Assembly: GCF_035046485.1 (NCBI RefSeq)
Contig: NC_085138.1
Coordinates: 433,553,265 to 433,617,264 of the forward strand
DNA: 64,000 nt
DNA from: Aedes albopictus
Taxonomy: Eukaryota; Arthropoda; Insecta; Diptera; Culicidae
Reading direction: 5' to 3'
The translations under genes were made by a program, and so were the position numbers. This document shows, one piece after another, positions 1-10,698 of this stretch (its first letter is position 1; each line of letters begins with the position of its first letter). The notes beneath the pieces are model-generated. The model saw nothing but the letters and a program-made list of their open reading frames with translations, did no database searches and was not told the origin of the DNA.

Positions 1-364
1 AAAGGTACAAAAGGTTTTGTCAATAACTGTTTATTGGTTACCTGGGTTGTTGTGGACGAGCTCGGATGCCAGGCAACCTCGGGATACAGGGTTCTGGAGT
101 CCTGCTATATCGTTCCACCCACAATTTGCAGTCGCATGCTAAATCTTGGCCACAAAGATGGTCTACGTAGAGGGTGTTACCCTTAGCCAATTACGGTCGT
201 GGAATCGGTCGAAAATATCGTAGTGAAACAGAGCTGGAGGGAAGCAGAAATTCGTTGATACAACTAGGCGGAAAGCAGAGCACCGTATAACTTGAGTTGC
301 AGAGTGGCTTTGGCGCTTCAAAGTAATCAAGGCGTCTTCAATTTGACTGTGTCTGTCAATGGAC
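1..364. other. Unassigned, probably upstream part of the BEL/Pao remnant
   Basis: No open frame of useful length is present. The segment lies directly upstream of a recognisable BEL/Pao integrase fragment on the plus strand, so it is probably more decayed pol sequence. I could not align any motif with confidence, and the first catalytic aspartate of the integrase was not found. Confidence 0.3.
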
Positions 365-1104
365 CTTTTAACGTGTTTAACAATTCAAGCCATTAATTTG
401 GAAATCACTGCCACGCTATCTATCGAGTCCTGTAAAAGGCTATTCACCGATTAGAAGTTTTCACAGACAAGGGGATAAACTTCGTTGGATCTGGTAGAGC
501 GCTGGAAGAAGAGATAAGGAGGTTGACCAATCAGTTAAGTAGTACCTTCACGAATAGCCATTCGTATTGGAGGTTCAACCCTCCCGCAGCTCCCCACATG
601 CTTGCTTGCTGGGAGAGAATGGTGCACTCGGTGAATGTAAAAGTCGGAGGCGTACCTACATTGCGGAGACTCGACGAGGAATCCTTCTCGACTATGTTAG
701 CGGAGCCCGGAACTATGATTAATTCTCAACCACTCGCATTTGTACTTCTCACATCTGATTTGGAGAATTTTGACTCTAAATCACTTCCAGATGATGAGTT
801 CAAAGGGAGTTAAACAGCCTGTCAGGGATCCAGTTTGTGAGAGAGATGCTTTGAAAGCCAGCTGGTCTACGTTACAGATGGTTCTGGATCACTGCTAGAA
901 ACGTTGGTTGTTGGGGTAGTTAGGGAAACGGATGTGCAAACAAGCGGAAGAGTCCTGCAACGTGCTGTGGCGAAACTAGCTGTGCTTGATTTAGAAAATG
1001 CTGATGACGCAGACGCGGAACTTCTGCCGTCATGCGGGGGAGGATTGCAGCCTAGTGTACCCCTCATTTCAGCAACATCTGAACGTTATCAGTCAACGGA
1101 TTGA
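365..1104 (+). pseudogene. BEL/Pao-type retrotransposon pol, integrase and C-terminal end, broken
   Basis: Three blocks in different frames together resemble the 3' end of a BEL/Pao pol. Block one (365-450) reads LLTCLTIQAINLEI followed by LSIESCK, typical of the integrase core, and ends at a stop near 450. Block two (about 451-813) contains TDKGINFVG, with the second acidic residue of the DDE triad at 466-468. It continues with WRFNPPAAPH and a WER whose glutamate is at 613-615, 48 residues after the aspartate, a spacing usual for this superfamily. Block three (904-1104) has QTSGRVLQRAVAKLAVLD, typical of the Pol C-terminus. Stops and at least two frame changes separate the blocks, so this is a dead copy. 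No LTR could be delimited. Family assignment comes from motifs only. Confidence 0.75.
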
Positions 1105-1251
1105 GGACATTTACATGTAGGTAGAAATACGGAGGTTCTCATATTTTGACTGGATGAGCAGTGATTAGCCTTTAAATAGGCTACATTTTACGAATTCGTA
1201 TGAGGTAGTTCTCTCAGTTGAGCTAAAGGAATTGTACACTTTTCTATTTAC

Positions 1252-1440
1252 TGTACGCATAAACTAGATGTTGGATTCCTCGGCTATGCAGTCTCCAAAC
1301 TCCTTGGAACGACAACGGGTTTAACTCGGACGAATTAAACCCGTTGTCGTTCCAAGGAGTTTGGAGACTGCATAGCCGAGAAATCCAACATCTAGTGCAT
1401 CCAAACAGTCGAACACTCAAACCTCCAGTGTACGCATAAA
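1252..1440. repeat. Near-perfect 61-bp inverted repeat with 10-nt loop, bracketed by 12-bp direct repeats
   Basis: Left arm 1264-1324 and right arm 1335-1395 are reverse complements at 60 of 61 positions, separated by 10 nt. The single mismatch lies in GGATTC versus GGATTT. The word TGTACGCATAAA occurs immediately before the left arm (1252-1263) and again at 1429-1440, after 33 unpaired bases. RNA from either strand would form one long hairpin. It is far too regular to be old decayed sequence. It could be a foldback element, an inverted duplication made during replication, or a small-RNA hairpin. No coding frame is convincing. Confidence 0.9.
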
Positions 1441-4239
1441 TAAATATTATTTCAGCTTCGAGCTTACTCACTCCTAAATACGAGTTTTGCTACGCAGAAT
1501 GTCTGGAAGTAGTTTTTGACCACACCATGGAAGGTTCTGATGGGAATCCTTCTTTTGGAAATCCATAGAGATCCAAATTTTCATAGATATTCAAGCAGTA
1601 GAAGCAAAGATATACTTTGCGCCGCGTAGTATATACTTAAAAATGTCTCGCTTTTTTTAGTCAGCATCAGCGTAATGTTAGTGGTGGTGGTCGCGACTAA
1701 GAATTAAAGATTAAACGCGATTATACACTTTTTTAAAACTTTTCTTATTTTCACGCCCTCAACATATATAACCCTCTGATATATTATGAGGAACTCTTAG
1801 AAACTGTTGGCTAAATTTCCAAAGATACTCTGTAAGAAATGCTGGACAGAACTTCTGGTGGAATTCTACGTTACAAAGAAAACTAATCCACGAAAATCTG
1901 CATTCATTGGCTGTAGTGCATAACAAGCACGCCAATGTCAGCTGAGGGGCCAAATGCAGTGAAATCTTTGAAAAATGCTGAAGAAATCTTAGGAAGAAAT
2001 GGTTGTAATCCAGGGAAAGCGTTGGTTCTCCGAAAAGAAATTTCGGGAAGCATTTCTGGAAGAGTTTCATCTTATAACAAATTGAGTTACATTGGATTGA
2101 TTGGACTTCGATATGCTTGTGGCATTTACTGGATCATTTTTGGAAAAATTCACTGAAAGAAAATTTCAGCTTGGACAACTATTGCTCCAATTGATACTTT
2201 TCCAATCTGCACCACTAGATCAGTATCTGTTGATAACATAAACCTCAGACGAATGGAATACCCGACAGCTAACCAAGTAGCTGATACAACTGCTAAACAA
2301 TCTGAACAATTCATTATCCGGAAAGACATTCCGAATAAATTATAAACCACATTCTCGGCATGTTTGGCAGCCCAAACTCCCCTAAGACGACAAAACTGTA
2401 GTACGTCTGCGTTATAACTACCATTTAAAGCACTGTACAACCCAAGTGGGACGTCAGTGGAAGATGGATCGGTTCATCACGCGTTAGCCACCGCTGGTTG
2501 TCCCAGAAGCACTTTTCGGATTCGATATCCCGCGCGCATAAGTGAATGTATGTTTGCAGAGTGCACTGCTGGATGGTAAAATTTCGAAAATGTCCCCCTA
2601 GAGAGTGACCACACCACCGCTAAGTCATACCCACATAACACCATTGCATTGGGGAGTGAGAGCAAAGTGGATTGAGACTTGAGACCATCGCCGCGCTGGT
2701 ATCGGAGAAGTCTTCAATCAATCAAACGTCAACGTTGCTGATTGGATCGGATTGGTGGATTTGATTGCGACTTAGGGGAGGTGGTATTTAAGCGCTAATA
2801 AAATGGAATACACTCTCTTTTGGGAGAAACTATATTGGAAGGTTGAAACTGTTTAGCTCGTTGAGCTTTCCATGCCAATGCGGATAATAACCGGGTTCAA
2901 GAATCCGAAAAGAAGTCAATACTTGGATACCAAAAGCTGTTTTACACTTGGTAGTGCTAAGAGGTAAAATGCAAAAATTAAATGCTTAAACAATGTATGT
3001 CATATTAGCAAGCGTATAATAATCATCACTATTACAATAACTAACGATTAACAAATTGGATATGGATTTGGCAGGGAATAAATTCTCCCTTGCTGGTTGG
3101 AAATCACTGTTCTACACGATTCAGGAATTTGAAACCTTGAAAGGCATTTCAACGATGCTTATATGTAAGTATCAATTACTCCCAAGTTGTTATCCTTGAA
3201 ACGTTTTAACCAATCCAATCCTTATCTAGGCAGTACTGACAAGCTTGCACTAAAATGCATCCAACGCGATTTGATAATGCCGACACCTCGTTTGAACCAG
3301 TCCTGCAGTCGGTGCAGTTGCTCGCTAGAGCTGTGTGCACTTTGGTGAGTGGAAATGTGGGCTCAATCTCGGCGCACCTGCTCGGGGTTCCTTCGCTGGG
3401 TGTGCTTTAGGTTTAGATGGAGCAAGTGATGGCGCGACCCACCTTGGATAAAAGCCTCTAGCGCTGTGCCTGAGAAAACATATCGCTCGACTAAACGGCT
3501 CCGAACAAGATAAACTCCTTCTCTAAACGGGGCAACAACGCGCGCCGCCACCCGGGTAGCGCGACGGCCCGAACGGAACGGAACGGAAGATAGCCTAACA
3601 GGGGCTAAATTTATAGAGAAAATAATGTTTTTCTAACGTTTCAATTACCTTCGCCACTACTGCAGCAGCAACATCATCAACGGCAGCAACAACTCACATG
3701 GGGCGATAGATATTTTATCTTTGCGCATATTAAATTCTCCTGTACACGGTCCCAAGCTGCTGGTGTTGTTGAAAATAAAAAAAATCTTGTTTGGCCGGCA
3801 GCCAACCAACGTCGACGAGATTTGAGAGCATTTCTTTCATAGCCGCTGAGCACCGCCCCGCGATCTTCCCCTTCTGGTTGGACAGCTAATTATGAAGAAA
3901 ACATTGCTAATATTTTCTGCCATTCAATTGAGAGCTGCCCGGGAAACGGATGCTTCCACGCGGCGAGGTAGCTTTATTGATAATTTTTCCTTCGTTTCAC
4001 TCTTTTGGCAATAAATCATAAGGAATAGCAAGTTATTATAGCGAAGCAGGAAAGACCGGGTAAAAAAGCTCAATTTCACTGTAGGGGGGAATGTGGGTAA
4101 AGCACTCGTAGATGGTAGTACACTCCATTAGGTATAAAGACGTTTGGCATAAAATAACGTATTACTTAGGATGTAATTTAGACTCTTGGATCTAAGAATC
4201 GTTTCAAAGATGGAAAATCTGTAATATGTGATCACTAGC
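1441..4239. other. No gene recognised
   Basis: Short frames on both strands (for example minus-strand frames at 1759-2070 and 2150-2440) show no domain I recognise. A TATTTAAG box near 2788 followed by AATAAA near 2800 could belong to an LTR, since a BEL/Pao pol lies upstream, but no paired copy is available to define LTR ends. CAG/CAA-rich sequence occurs near 3660-3700. Confidence 0.4.
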
Positions 4240-5400
4240 GCATTCGACCATACAGCGGTGCCATACCGTAGTATGGAGACCGCTACTGTCGCGAGCAGCT
4301 TACTCGAGACTATTTGACATTATCTTTGACAATGCTATTATCGCCATGCCTGCTGTTTTGAAGCTTATCGTCGATCATGACCCCCAATTGCTTCAGTGAG
4401 CGGTTAGAGTCGATAATGCACCCGCCTGTGGTGACCACTGCTTGTTGTTCACACTTGTGGTTGTTTACCACCACCATCTCCGTTTTGTGGTGCGCAAGTG
4501 CCAACTGTCTGGACCTCATCCAGTCCTCCACTATGCCAATTGCGTACGCTACTGTCAGTTCCACTTCTTCTAACGACTCGCCGTATACCACGAGGGTAAT
4601 ATCAACAGCAAAGCCGACCAGCTTTCGACCGGTGGAAGTTTGAGTCTCAATACGCCATCATACGCCGCGTTCCATAGAACCGGGCCCAGGATGAACCCCT
4701 GATGTCCTCCCGCGGTGATCTTGTAGATCCTCTCGCCTTTCTCGGTGTCATAGATTAGCACCCTATTCTAGAAGAAGCTCTCCAGTATTCGGCATAGGCT
4801 AATCGGGACTCCTAGGTGGTGTATGGCGCACTCGATGGCAGCCCAGCTGACGCTGTTGAACGTATTCTTTACGTACAGCGTGACGACTGCACAATACCGG
4901 ATTTCTGTTCGCTTCTTGTAGAGTTTTTTTTTCGGCCGTTTTGGTTTCATCCCTAATAGCGTCCACCGTCGATCGACTCTTCCGGAAGCCGAACTGGTTA
5001 TCCGAGAGCCCAGAGTCATCTAGTTTCTCGGTATAGACCATCAACCTCGACAGAATGATTCGTTCCAACAGTTTTCCGGAGGTGTTCAGAAGGCAGATAG
5101 GTCTGTATGTCGACGGGTCACCAAGTGGTTCCCAGGTTTAGGCACTAGAACCTATCTTTGCCTTTTCCGCCTCTCCGGAAATTTTCCCGGGACGGGGCCC
5201 ATGGTCTTGTGTTGTGGCGTGGGAACAGCGTTTCCACGATCTTCTGCAGCATCTCAGGGGAGTGTTCTAGGGGTGCTGACGTGCCCTTCGTTTTGACCAT
5301 GACTACAGGATCAACCCCGCCCGTGCCCAACTGCTTGGCAGACATCAAGAACTGATACCCACGTGCAACCCGATCTGACCTGCCCGTAAGGAAGGGTATC
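4240..5400 (-). pseudogene. R1-clade LINE, ORF2 reverse transcriptase fragment (copy A)
   Basis: Read from 5400 down to 4240 on the minus strand. Around 5300-5180 lies the linker before the RT (SPEMLQKIVETLF). Near 5130-5050 is the first RT block (STYRPICLLNTSGKLLERII), then NQFGFRKSRSTVDAI (about 5010-4965), a VVTLYVKNTFNSVSW block near 4890-4840, and a damaged catalytic region (HQGFILGPVLWN in place of PQGSILGPVLWN). The segment after the catalytic aspartates (EEVELTVAYAIGIVEDWMRSRQLALAHHKTE) matches the other copies in this window. The frame breaks several times and the catalytic FADD box is not intact. It is 5'-truncated and abuts the end of copy B. Confidence 0.8.
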
Positions 5401-5410
5401 ACTACCCTTC

Positions 5411-5611
5411 AGGCCCTATCAGATGTACCCGAAGGTTGCAGACAGCAGGATCTCACCTACCCCGACCCTTGCCGGGGACACCTTTCCAACCGCGGGCTCG
5501 GATCCAACCCAGTAGACCGACGCCACGACAGCACCGCTACCGGGACTTCCTCTCCGCGGCCACTTATTCGCTGTAAGGGTCGATCTCGACCGCAGGCGCA
5601 GGGCACCGGTA
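5411..5611 (-). pseudogene. C-terminal end of ORF2 of LINE copy B, displaced by an insertion
   Basis: A minus-strand frame ends at a stop near 5419-5421 and reads TGALRLRSRSTLTANK and onward for about 60 residues. It continues the frame that is cut at 8402, where the residues are GFVGH, if the element at 5612-8401 and one TA are removed. The segment is therefore the last part of the R1-clade ORF2 plus the start of its 3' UTR. The alternative, a separate small gene, is unlikely because the frame reads into the inserted element's terminal repeat. Confidence 0.7.
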
Positions 5612-6078
5612 CAGGCGTACCTCGATAGTACGTACCCTCGATAGTGCGTACCCTCGATAGTACGTACATTTTGCCTCGATAGTACGTACACCAAAATTTA
5701 GTTAATTTTTAATCTACAAAAATGAGTTCGAATCATTAGTAGACGTACAGCAGAGACTCCGATACTATGAATTTGTGTTATTCAATAAAATGTTCTAAGT
5801 TTTTGACGTTTCGTGGCTTTGTTGTTTGCGATTCGGACTTAAAAAAAGCGTCAGCTCTCGGATTTAAAAAAAAATCGCCAGCTTATCATGAGTGGTTGGA
5901 TTTAATTCAAAATGTGGGGTATGCGTGCGTGTGCTGCTTTATAACTTGATGGTGGCATGGTGACTCACCTCATGGAGTTCCTTCTGGGATTGCATAAGAA
6001 TTCCATTCGGGACTTCCCTCGTGGTTGTCCACAAATTTGTTCCAGAGCGCTATCTTATGGGATTCCGTAAGCTCTTAA

Positions 6079-6325
6079 GGTGATACGGGATACAGTGTTA
6101 TTTTTCCTATCTTCCTTCTCTTTCTAACAACTTGCCTCGCAATTTTGAAGGTGGTAATCTCGATTTCTATTGCACAGAAGATAAAGAAAAATAATCAGCA
6201 TATGCACTGCAAGTGAGCATACACAATGATAGGTTTATGTGGCAAAATGTGAATTAGAATCTGAGATTACCATCTTAGTAACAACAGAGCAATGGCGGAT
6301 ATTTCCTCGACCGTCCCGTTTGCCC
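6079..6325. mobile_element. TTAA-flanked MITE, 247 bp (first copy)
   Basis: Flanked by TTAA at 6075-6078 and 6326-6329. The ends are imperfect inverted repeats (GGTGATACGGGAT at the left; the right end read in reverse gives GGGCAAACGGGACGG). A second copy at 31313-31559 has the same length. An internal inverted pair, GGTGGTAATCTCG near 6150 and GAGATTACCATCTT near 6262, forms a subterminal hairpin. TTAA duplication is typical of piggyBac-related MITEs. No coding capacity. Confidence 0.85.
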
Positions 6326-6329
6326 TTAA

Positions 6330-7660
6330 TGCGATTCTTCTGGAAGTTTATTTAGGATTCCTTCAGAAGTTCCCTCTGGGGTTTTCCAGGAGTTTTGTTT
6401 TCTGAGATTCTTTAAGAGGTTCCGTCTGGGGTTCCGTCAAAAGCCCTTGCCAGGATTGTTCCAGGAAGGTCCCCGAGATTCTTCCAGAGATTCCTGGATT
6501 TCTGTAGAAAATAATTCCGAGATTCCTTCAGCAATACTCCTTCTAGGATAACCTTAGTAATTTTTCCTCTTCCAGGTATTCCTTCCGTGGTTTCTCCACA
6601 AACTTATTCTAGAATCCCTCTAGGATTATGTTATTCTCCAGGGAGCTATATCTAAGTTGCTTTTTCCTGTGTTTATTCAAGGAAATCCTACATGAACTAC
6701 ATGAGGAATTCCATTAACAAAATACTCTAAAAAATTCATAATAAACTCCAGGAGGATTTCCTTTACAAAGACCTGAAAGAATTCCAGAAGTGTGTGCAGG
6801 AATTCCTGTCGGAGCTCTTGGTTGAAACCAGAAATGAGTCTCTAGATGATTCCTGGAAAGAATTCTCGAAATCAGTTTCTGAAAGAATTACTAGAAGAAG
6901 TTCTAAGAGGAATCCCGAAAGAAGTTCCTGAAAAGTAATTCCTGACAGTCACTCAGAAGAAATTTCCGGAGGTATCACGGAAGAAATTTCCGAAAGAATC
7001 CTGGAAAAATCCCAGAAAGATTACCTGGTGGAATTATTGTAGGAATCCCAGAAGGAATACTTGAATCAGAAGTAGCTACCGTAAAAAAACCGGAAGAAGT
7101 TCCTGGAGGGATTTCGGAGAAGCTTTTAGAGGAATACTGAATGAAGTTCTTGTCAGGGATTTTGTAGGATTTCTGGAAGGGTTTCAGAAGGAATTTCTGA
7201 AGAATTCCCAGACGATACTCCGGGAAGAATCTCGTATGAAACTCCAGGAATAAATCCTTACGGATTGTTGCAAGGAGTTTTTAAAGGAATCTCGGTAAGA
7301 ATTTCTGATACAATTCCCAAAAGAACTCCTAGAGAAATTCTGGGTGAATTTCCAGGAATACCATCTAGAAGCCCAAAAAAATCCAGAGACATCCTAAAAG
7401 AAACTATTTGGAGAATCTCGGATGAAATTCCTGGAGGATTCCTGGGACATTTCGATTCGTCGCTTGCTTTAGGGATTTCTTCAAGTTTCTTTCAGTTCCG
7501 AAATTCCTCTGGGTGTTGGTTCCGAGATTTCTCTAGGAATTCTTTCTGGGACTCCTTAAGGATTCTTCCAGGAGTTTTTCCTGCGATTCTTAATAACAAT
7601 CCAGGTTCCCTTCAGAGATTTCTCCAGAGATTCCTTCCAAATGTTCACAAAGAATTTCTT
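6330..7660. repeat. Degenerate TTCCTGGAATTC-type minisatellite inside the pogo-like element
   Basis: The sequence is a diverged array of short units around a GGAATTCC core, related to the large array at 13985-20535 but more eroded. From about 6700 onward the purine-rich complement (AGGAATTCC, GAAGAA) is on the plus strand, so orientation appears to switch. The 133-codon frame at 7265-7666 is a by-product of the low stop density and has no domain. Confidence 0.7.
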
Positions 7661-7665
7661 CTGTA

Positions 7666-7728
7666 AGAGACGAACCAGCCAAGGGCTGAAAGTCTCTCTA
7701 ATAAAGACAAATCAATCAATCAATCAAT
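7666..7728 (+). repeat. Retroelement 3'-tail hairpin with (CAAT)n end
   Basis: AGAGACGAACCAGCC followed by AAG and GGCTGAAAGTCTCT folds as a two-part hairpin: outer stem GAGAC/GTCTC and inner stem CAGCC/GGCTG. It is followed by TAATAAAGACAAATCAATCAATCAATCAA, a simple-repeat tail typical of non-LTR retroelement 3' ends. The same tail occurs at 53247-53288 and, in a TA-paired variant, at 24272-24330 (minus), 45857-45915 and 46920-46980. Only the extreme 3' end of the parent element is present. Confidence 0.7.
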
Positions 7729-8330
7729 TTCTTCTGTAATACTTTCGGGAATTTCTTCCAGAATATCTCCTGGAATTTCGTTCCGGGATTTCTTCATGAA
7801 TCAATTCCAAGATTCCTCCAGAAATTCATTCCGAGGAATTCTTTCTAAGATCCATCAAGTAATTTTTCCTTGAATTGCTCCAAGAGCTCCGAAATTTCTC
7901 CAAGAGCTCCGTGATACCTCTAGGAATTCTCGTAAAAAAATAAACTCTTGGAGGAGCCCTAGAAGGAGCAATGTTCAGGAGATTTTGAAAATATCACGGC
8001 AATAAATATTGAAGGAGAAAATACATCTAGAATGTTTATATAACAAGATATAACTGATCTAGATCGATTTAATTGTATCTAGACCAGTTTGGATGGTTCT
8101 AAAAGATAACTCAAATATAATCAATATAAGTTCTCAATGACGAGATGCCTCTACGAAGCATCCCTAGAGCACAAGAAGATTTTTCCAATAAAGATAAGAT
8201 CCTAATCAAGCAAAATTACGCAATTAATAAACCTACCCTTAGGCCACATGTAATTTTTTGGCAATCCTGATGTTCTATAAATTACATTCTTTGATTTGAA
8301 AATGATATTTGAATAAAAAATTTGTGATTC
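7729..8330. other. Minisatellite remnant, then AT-rich sequence without gene
   Basis: The GGAATTCC-type array continues to about 7960. The remainder, to the terminal TCGATAGTACGTAC block of the pogo-like element, is AT-rich with no frame or motif that I recognise. Confidence 0.5.
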
Positions 8331-8401
8331 GATAGTACGTACGTTTCGATAGTACGTACACTAAACGAAGCGGTGGTGTACGTACTATCGAGGTATGCCT
8401 G

Positions 8402-9152
8402 TATGACCTACGAAGCCGACTTCGAACCCCTGGACCACCTCTTGTACTGCATCTGGACTAGCCATTCTCCGAGTCCACGCCCACCTCCTCTGTAGCTTCC
8501 AGGCGATATGGTTGATAGCCGTTGAAACGGCGTTCCAGCTAACTTCATTCCTACACATCCTCTGGATCAAATTGTCCGGAGTTGTGTCCTCCCCGCATGT
8601 GGCAAGCATGCGGTCACGCATTGTGCGAAAACGCGGGCACACGAACAAAACGTGTTCTGCCGTTTCCTCTAAAGCATTGCACACTGGGCATTCGGGAGAA
8701 TCCGCATGCCCGAAACGGTGTAGATACTGTCGGAAGCAATCATGACCCGTAAGGACCTGTGTCAGGTGGAATGTAACTTCCCCATGGCGCCTATTAATCC
8801 AACTATCTACCCTCGGTATCAACCTATGGGTCCACCTTCCTTTGGTGGAACTGTCCCACGCGCGCTGCCATTTGACCATAGAGGCCATCCTGGCAGTCCT
8901 GCGTATGCCTCTTGTGCGCGCATTTCAAAGCACTCCATGTCCTCACTGATAAGGATGTCGATAGGCACCATACCAGTAATGACGCAGAGAGCGTCGTGTG
9001 ACACGGTACGGTACACGCTCGCAACCCTCAGGCACATTAGCCTGTAAGTACTTTCCAGCTTCCGTCGGTAGCATTTAGTACTAAGCGCAGTGCCCCACGT
9101 CGGGCCGCCATACCTAAGTATGGACGTAGCAACACTAGCCAGAACCTTGCGC
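8402..9152 (-). pseudogene. R1-clade LINE copy B, ORF2 C-terminal region with zinc finger
   Basis: The minus-strand frame 8888-8402 reads the post-RT region of an R1-clade ORF2. It includes CPVCNALEETAEHVLFVC, the C-x2-C-x8-H-x4-C zinc finger typical of R1-clade ORF2 C-termini. Between 9152 and 8888 the frame shifts. A stretch present in copy D (about 57541-57566, encoding the SSAVYASKR region) is missing near 9155, which explains the break. The last residues are cut off by the element at 5612-8401, and the C-terminus resumes at 5611. Confidence 0.85.
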
Positions 9153-10112
9153 TTACATCATCCAGAACAGTGCAGCAATAGCTGTGGAGGCTCTTTTACA
9201 GGCATAATCGACGTGGCTACCGAAGGTAAGCTTATCGTCGATCATCACGCCCAAGTGTTTGAAGCAGCACTTTGACAGGATAGTGCACTCACCTACACTG
9301 ATCTCCGTCTGCTGCTCCGACTTCCGGTTGTTAACAACCGTCACCTCTGTCTTGTGGTGAGCCAGCTCCAGTTTCCTGGACCGCACTCCCACTGGGTACT
9401 CTAACCTCAACACCTCGTCGTACATGACATTCCATAACACCGGACCCAGGATGGAACCTTGCGGGACTCCTGAGGTTATGTGGAAGCACTTCCGACCCAC
9501 CTCCGTGTCGTAGACTAGTACACGATTCTGAAAGTAACTTCCGAGAATCTTGTACAGGTACTCCGGTATCCCCAGACGCAAGAGCGCATCGGCAATAGCA
9601 GACCAGCTGGCGCTATTAAACGCATTCCTTACATCCAGAGTCACTACCGTCACTACCGTCACTACCTTGATCGTGGCGATCTGCGTGCCTTCCAGACCCT
9701 TTCGCAGGCGGATCGATGCACTTAGCACATCTACCTCGTACTGCTGCTTCTGCTTATGTGCGGCTGCGAGCTCCTCTGCGTCGATGATCTCGTCCAGGTT
9801 TTTACACAGGAGCGTCGCCTCCGCCTGTCCTGGATGCTTTTTACATCCATGCCGTGGTTCCTCCTTGCTCGCATCTGCCACACTTCGCTCCTCGACCAGG
9901 ATATCATACTCCTTTTTGGCTAGGGCCAACGATTTGCGGAGCTTAAGCAGGCCCTGTTTCAAGTTCCTACTGATGTTGTTCCGCCCGTTCGTGTAGCCGA
10001 TTTGCTCATCCAGCTGTTTGGCAACTACCAACATCTTTGGTAGCTCGCTCCTATTGCGGCTCAGCGCCCGCGTGAGGTCCGCACCGGTCCTCGGTGCTTC
10101 CTCGGCTGGCAC
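9153..10112 (-). pseudogene. Open ORF1-RT fusion (319 codons) created by internal deletion in LINE copy B
   Basis: One uninterrupted minus-strand frame joins an ORF1 (gag-like) part, about residues 1-150 (KQLDEQIGYTNGRNN, KNLDEIIDAEELAAA, SIRLRKGLEGTQIA), to the reverse transcriptase (TLDVRNAFNSASW, then SGVPQGSILGPVLWN). The ORF1 zinc knuckles, the endonuclease and the RT N-terminus are gone. The junction carries a 9-nt triplication read as VVTVVTVVT. A second deletion removes the GFADDI box and the following ~30 residues: LEYPVGV runs straight into RSRKLELAHHK, whereas copy D has both. Without the catalytic aspartates the RT cannot be active. The frame ends at 9153 by frameshift. Confidence 0.8.
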
Positions 10113-10290
10113 TGTGCCGATTCGTGCGCCACTTGTTCCACTTGAACTACCTGCCGTTTGCTTGCTGGTGGGTGCATCAGCCCCTCTTGGCGGCGCTCTT
10201 ACGCACGAACGGGTTCACTGCCAGTCCTTCCACTACTCCATTCTCGACCACGTTGTTGTTGTTGTTGTTCATGGATTTAGTAGTCGTCAT
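10113..10290 (-). pseudogene. N-terminal part of ORF1 of LINE copy B
   Basis: On the minus strand an ATG at 10272 starts MNNNNNNVVENGVVEGLAV and then NPFVRKSAAKRG. This corresponds to the ORF1 N-terminus in copy D (EVNSFARSGLMRSP). An in-frame ATG slightly upstream (MTTTKSM) lies at the junction with the MITE at 10291. The frame does not run directly into the fusion ORF, so a small frameshift separates the two. Confidence 0.6.
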
Positions 10291-10696
10291 CCCGAGCAGG
10301 AATGAATAACTGACACATAACTGGAGCATACCAAAGTCAGGTATCATACCAAGATAAGGTATTGATCGGTTATCCAGGTATTGAAAATAACTTATTTTGG
10401 TATTTTTTGGGTATTGACACAATACCTCGTCGAGTTATTGGTTTGGTGTTGAGGACTGCTTGAGGTATTATTCAATTATGGAAAAATCGCTATTTGTATG
10501 GAAAAATCACCGAGTATTATTTAGGTATTGCCATACCTGATATCATTATTCACGTGTTATGCACAGAATACACACCAGTTATTATTTTAGGTATTTTACC
10601 TCTTATGCAGGGCTACTTAATACCTCATTCAGGTTGTAGGTATTCGGTTTTCCATACCTGAGTTAGTTATTCTCCAGCTATTTTCTCCTGCTCGGG
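10291..10696 (-). mobile_element. GGTATT-rich MITE with CCCGAGCAGGA termini, 406 bp (copy 1)
   Basis: Terminal inverted repeats CCCGAGCAGGA / TCCTGCTCGGG are flanked by AT at 10289-10290 and 10697-10698. The interior is crowded with GGTATT and its complement AATACC on both strands. A second copy, in the opposite orientation and carrying a ~173-bp extra segment, lies at 55493-56046 between TA dinucleotides. There is no coding capacity. It sits at the start of LINE ORF1, and the duplicated AT belongs to an ATG of that frame. Confidence 0.85.
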
Positions 10697-10698
10697 AT

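Larger units (their letters stand above)
5612..8401. mobile_element. Non-autonomous pogo/Tigger-like DNA transposon, 2,790 bp
   Basis: Both ends carry the inverted sequence CAGGCRTACCTCGATAGTAC, flanked by TA at 5610-5611 and 8402-8403. CAGGCATACCTCG termini with TA duplication are typical of Tigger/pogo elements (known family trait). Just inside each end the motif TCGATAGTACGTAC is repeated: four copies at 5620-5690, and at 8333-8397 including an inverted one. The interior holds no transposase that I recognise. A 60-codon plus-strand frame at 5767-5949 (KKASALGFKKKSPAYHEWLD) is the only candidate remnant. The rest is a nested MITE, degenerate minisatellite and a LINE/SINE tail. It interrupts LINE copy B. 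Confidence 0.8.

Noticed and set aside
2150..2440. Possible membrane receptor fragment on the minus strand
   Set aside because: Hydrophobic stretches only; no family signature and the frame is short and isolated.
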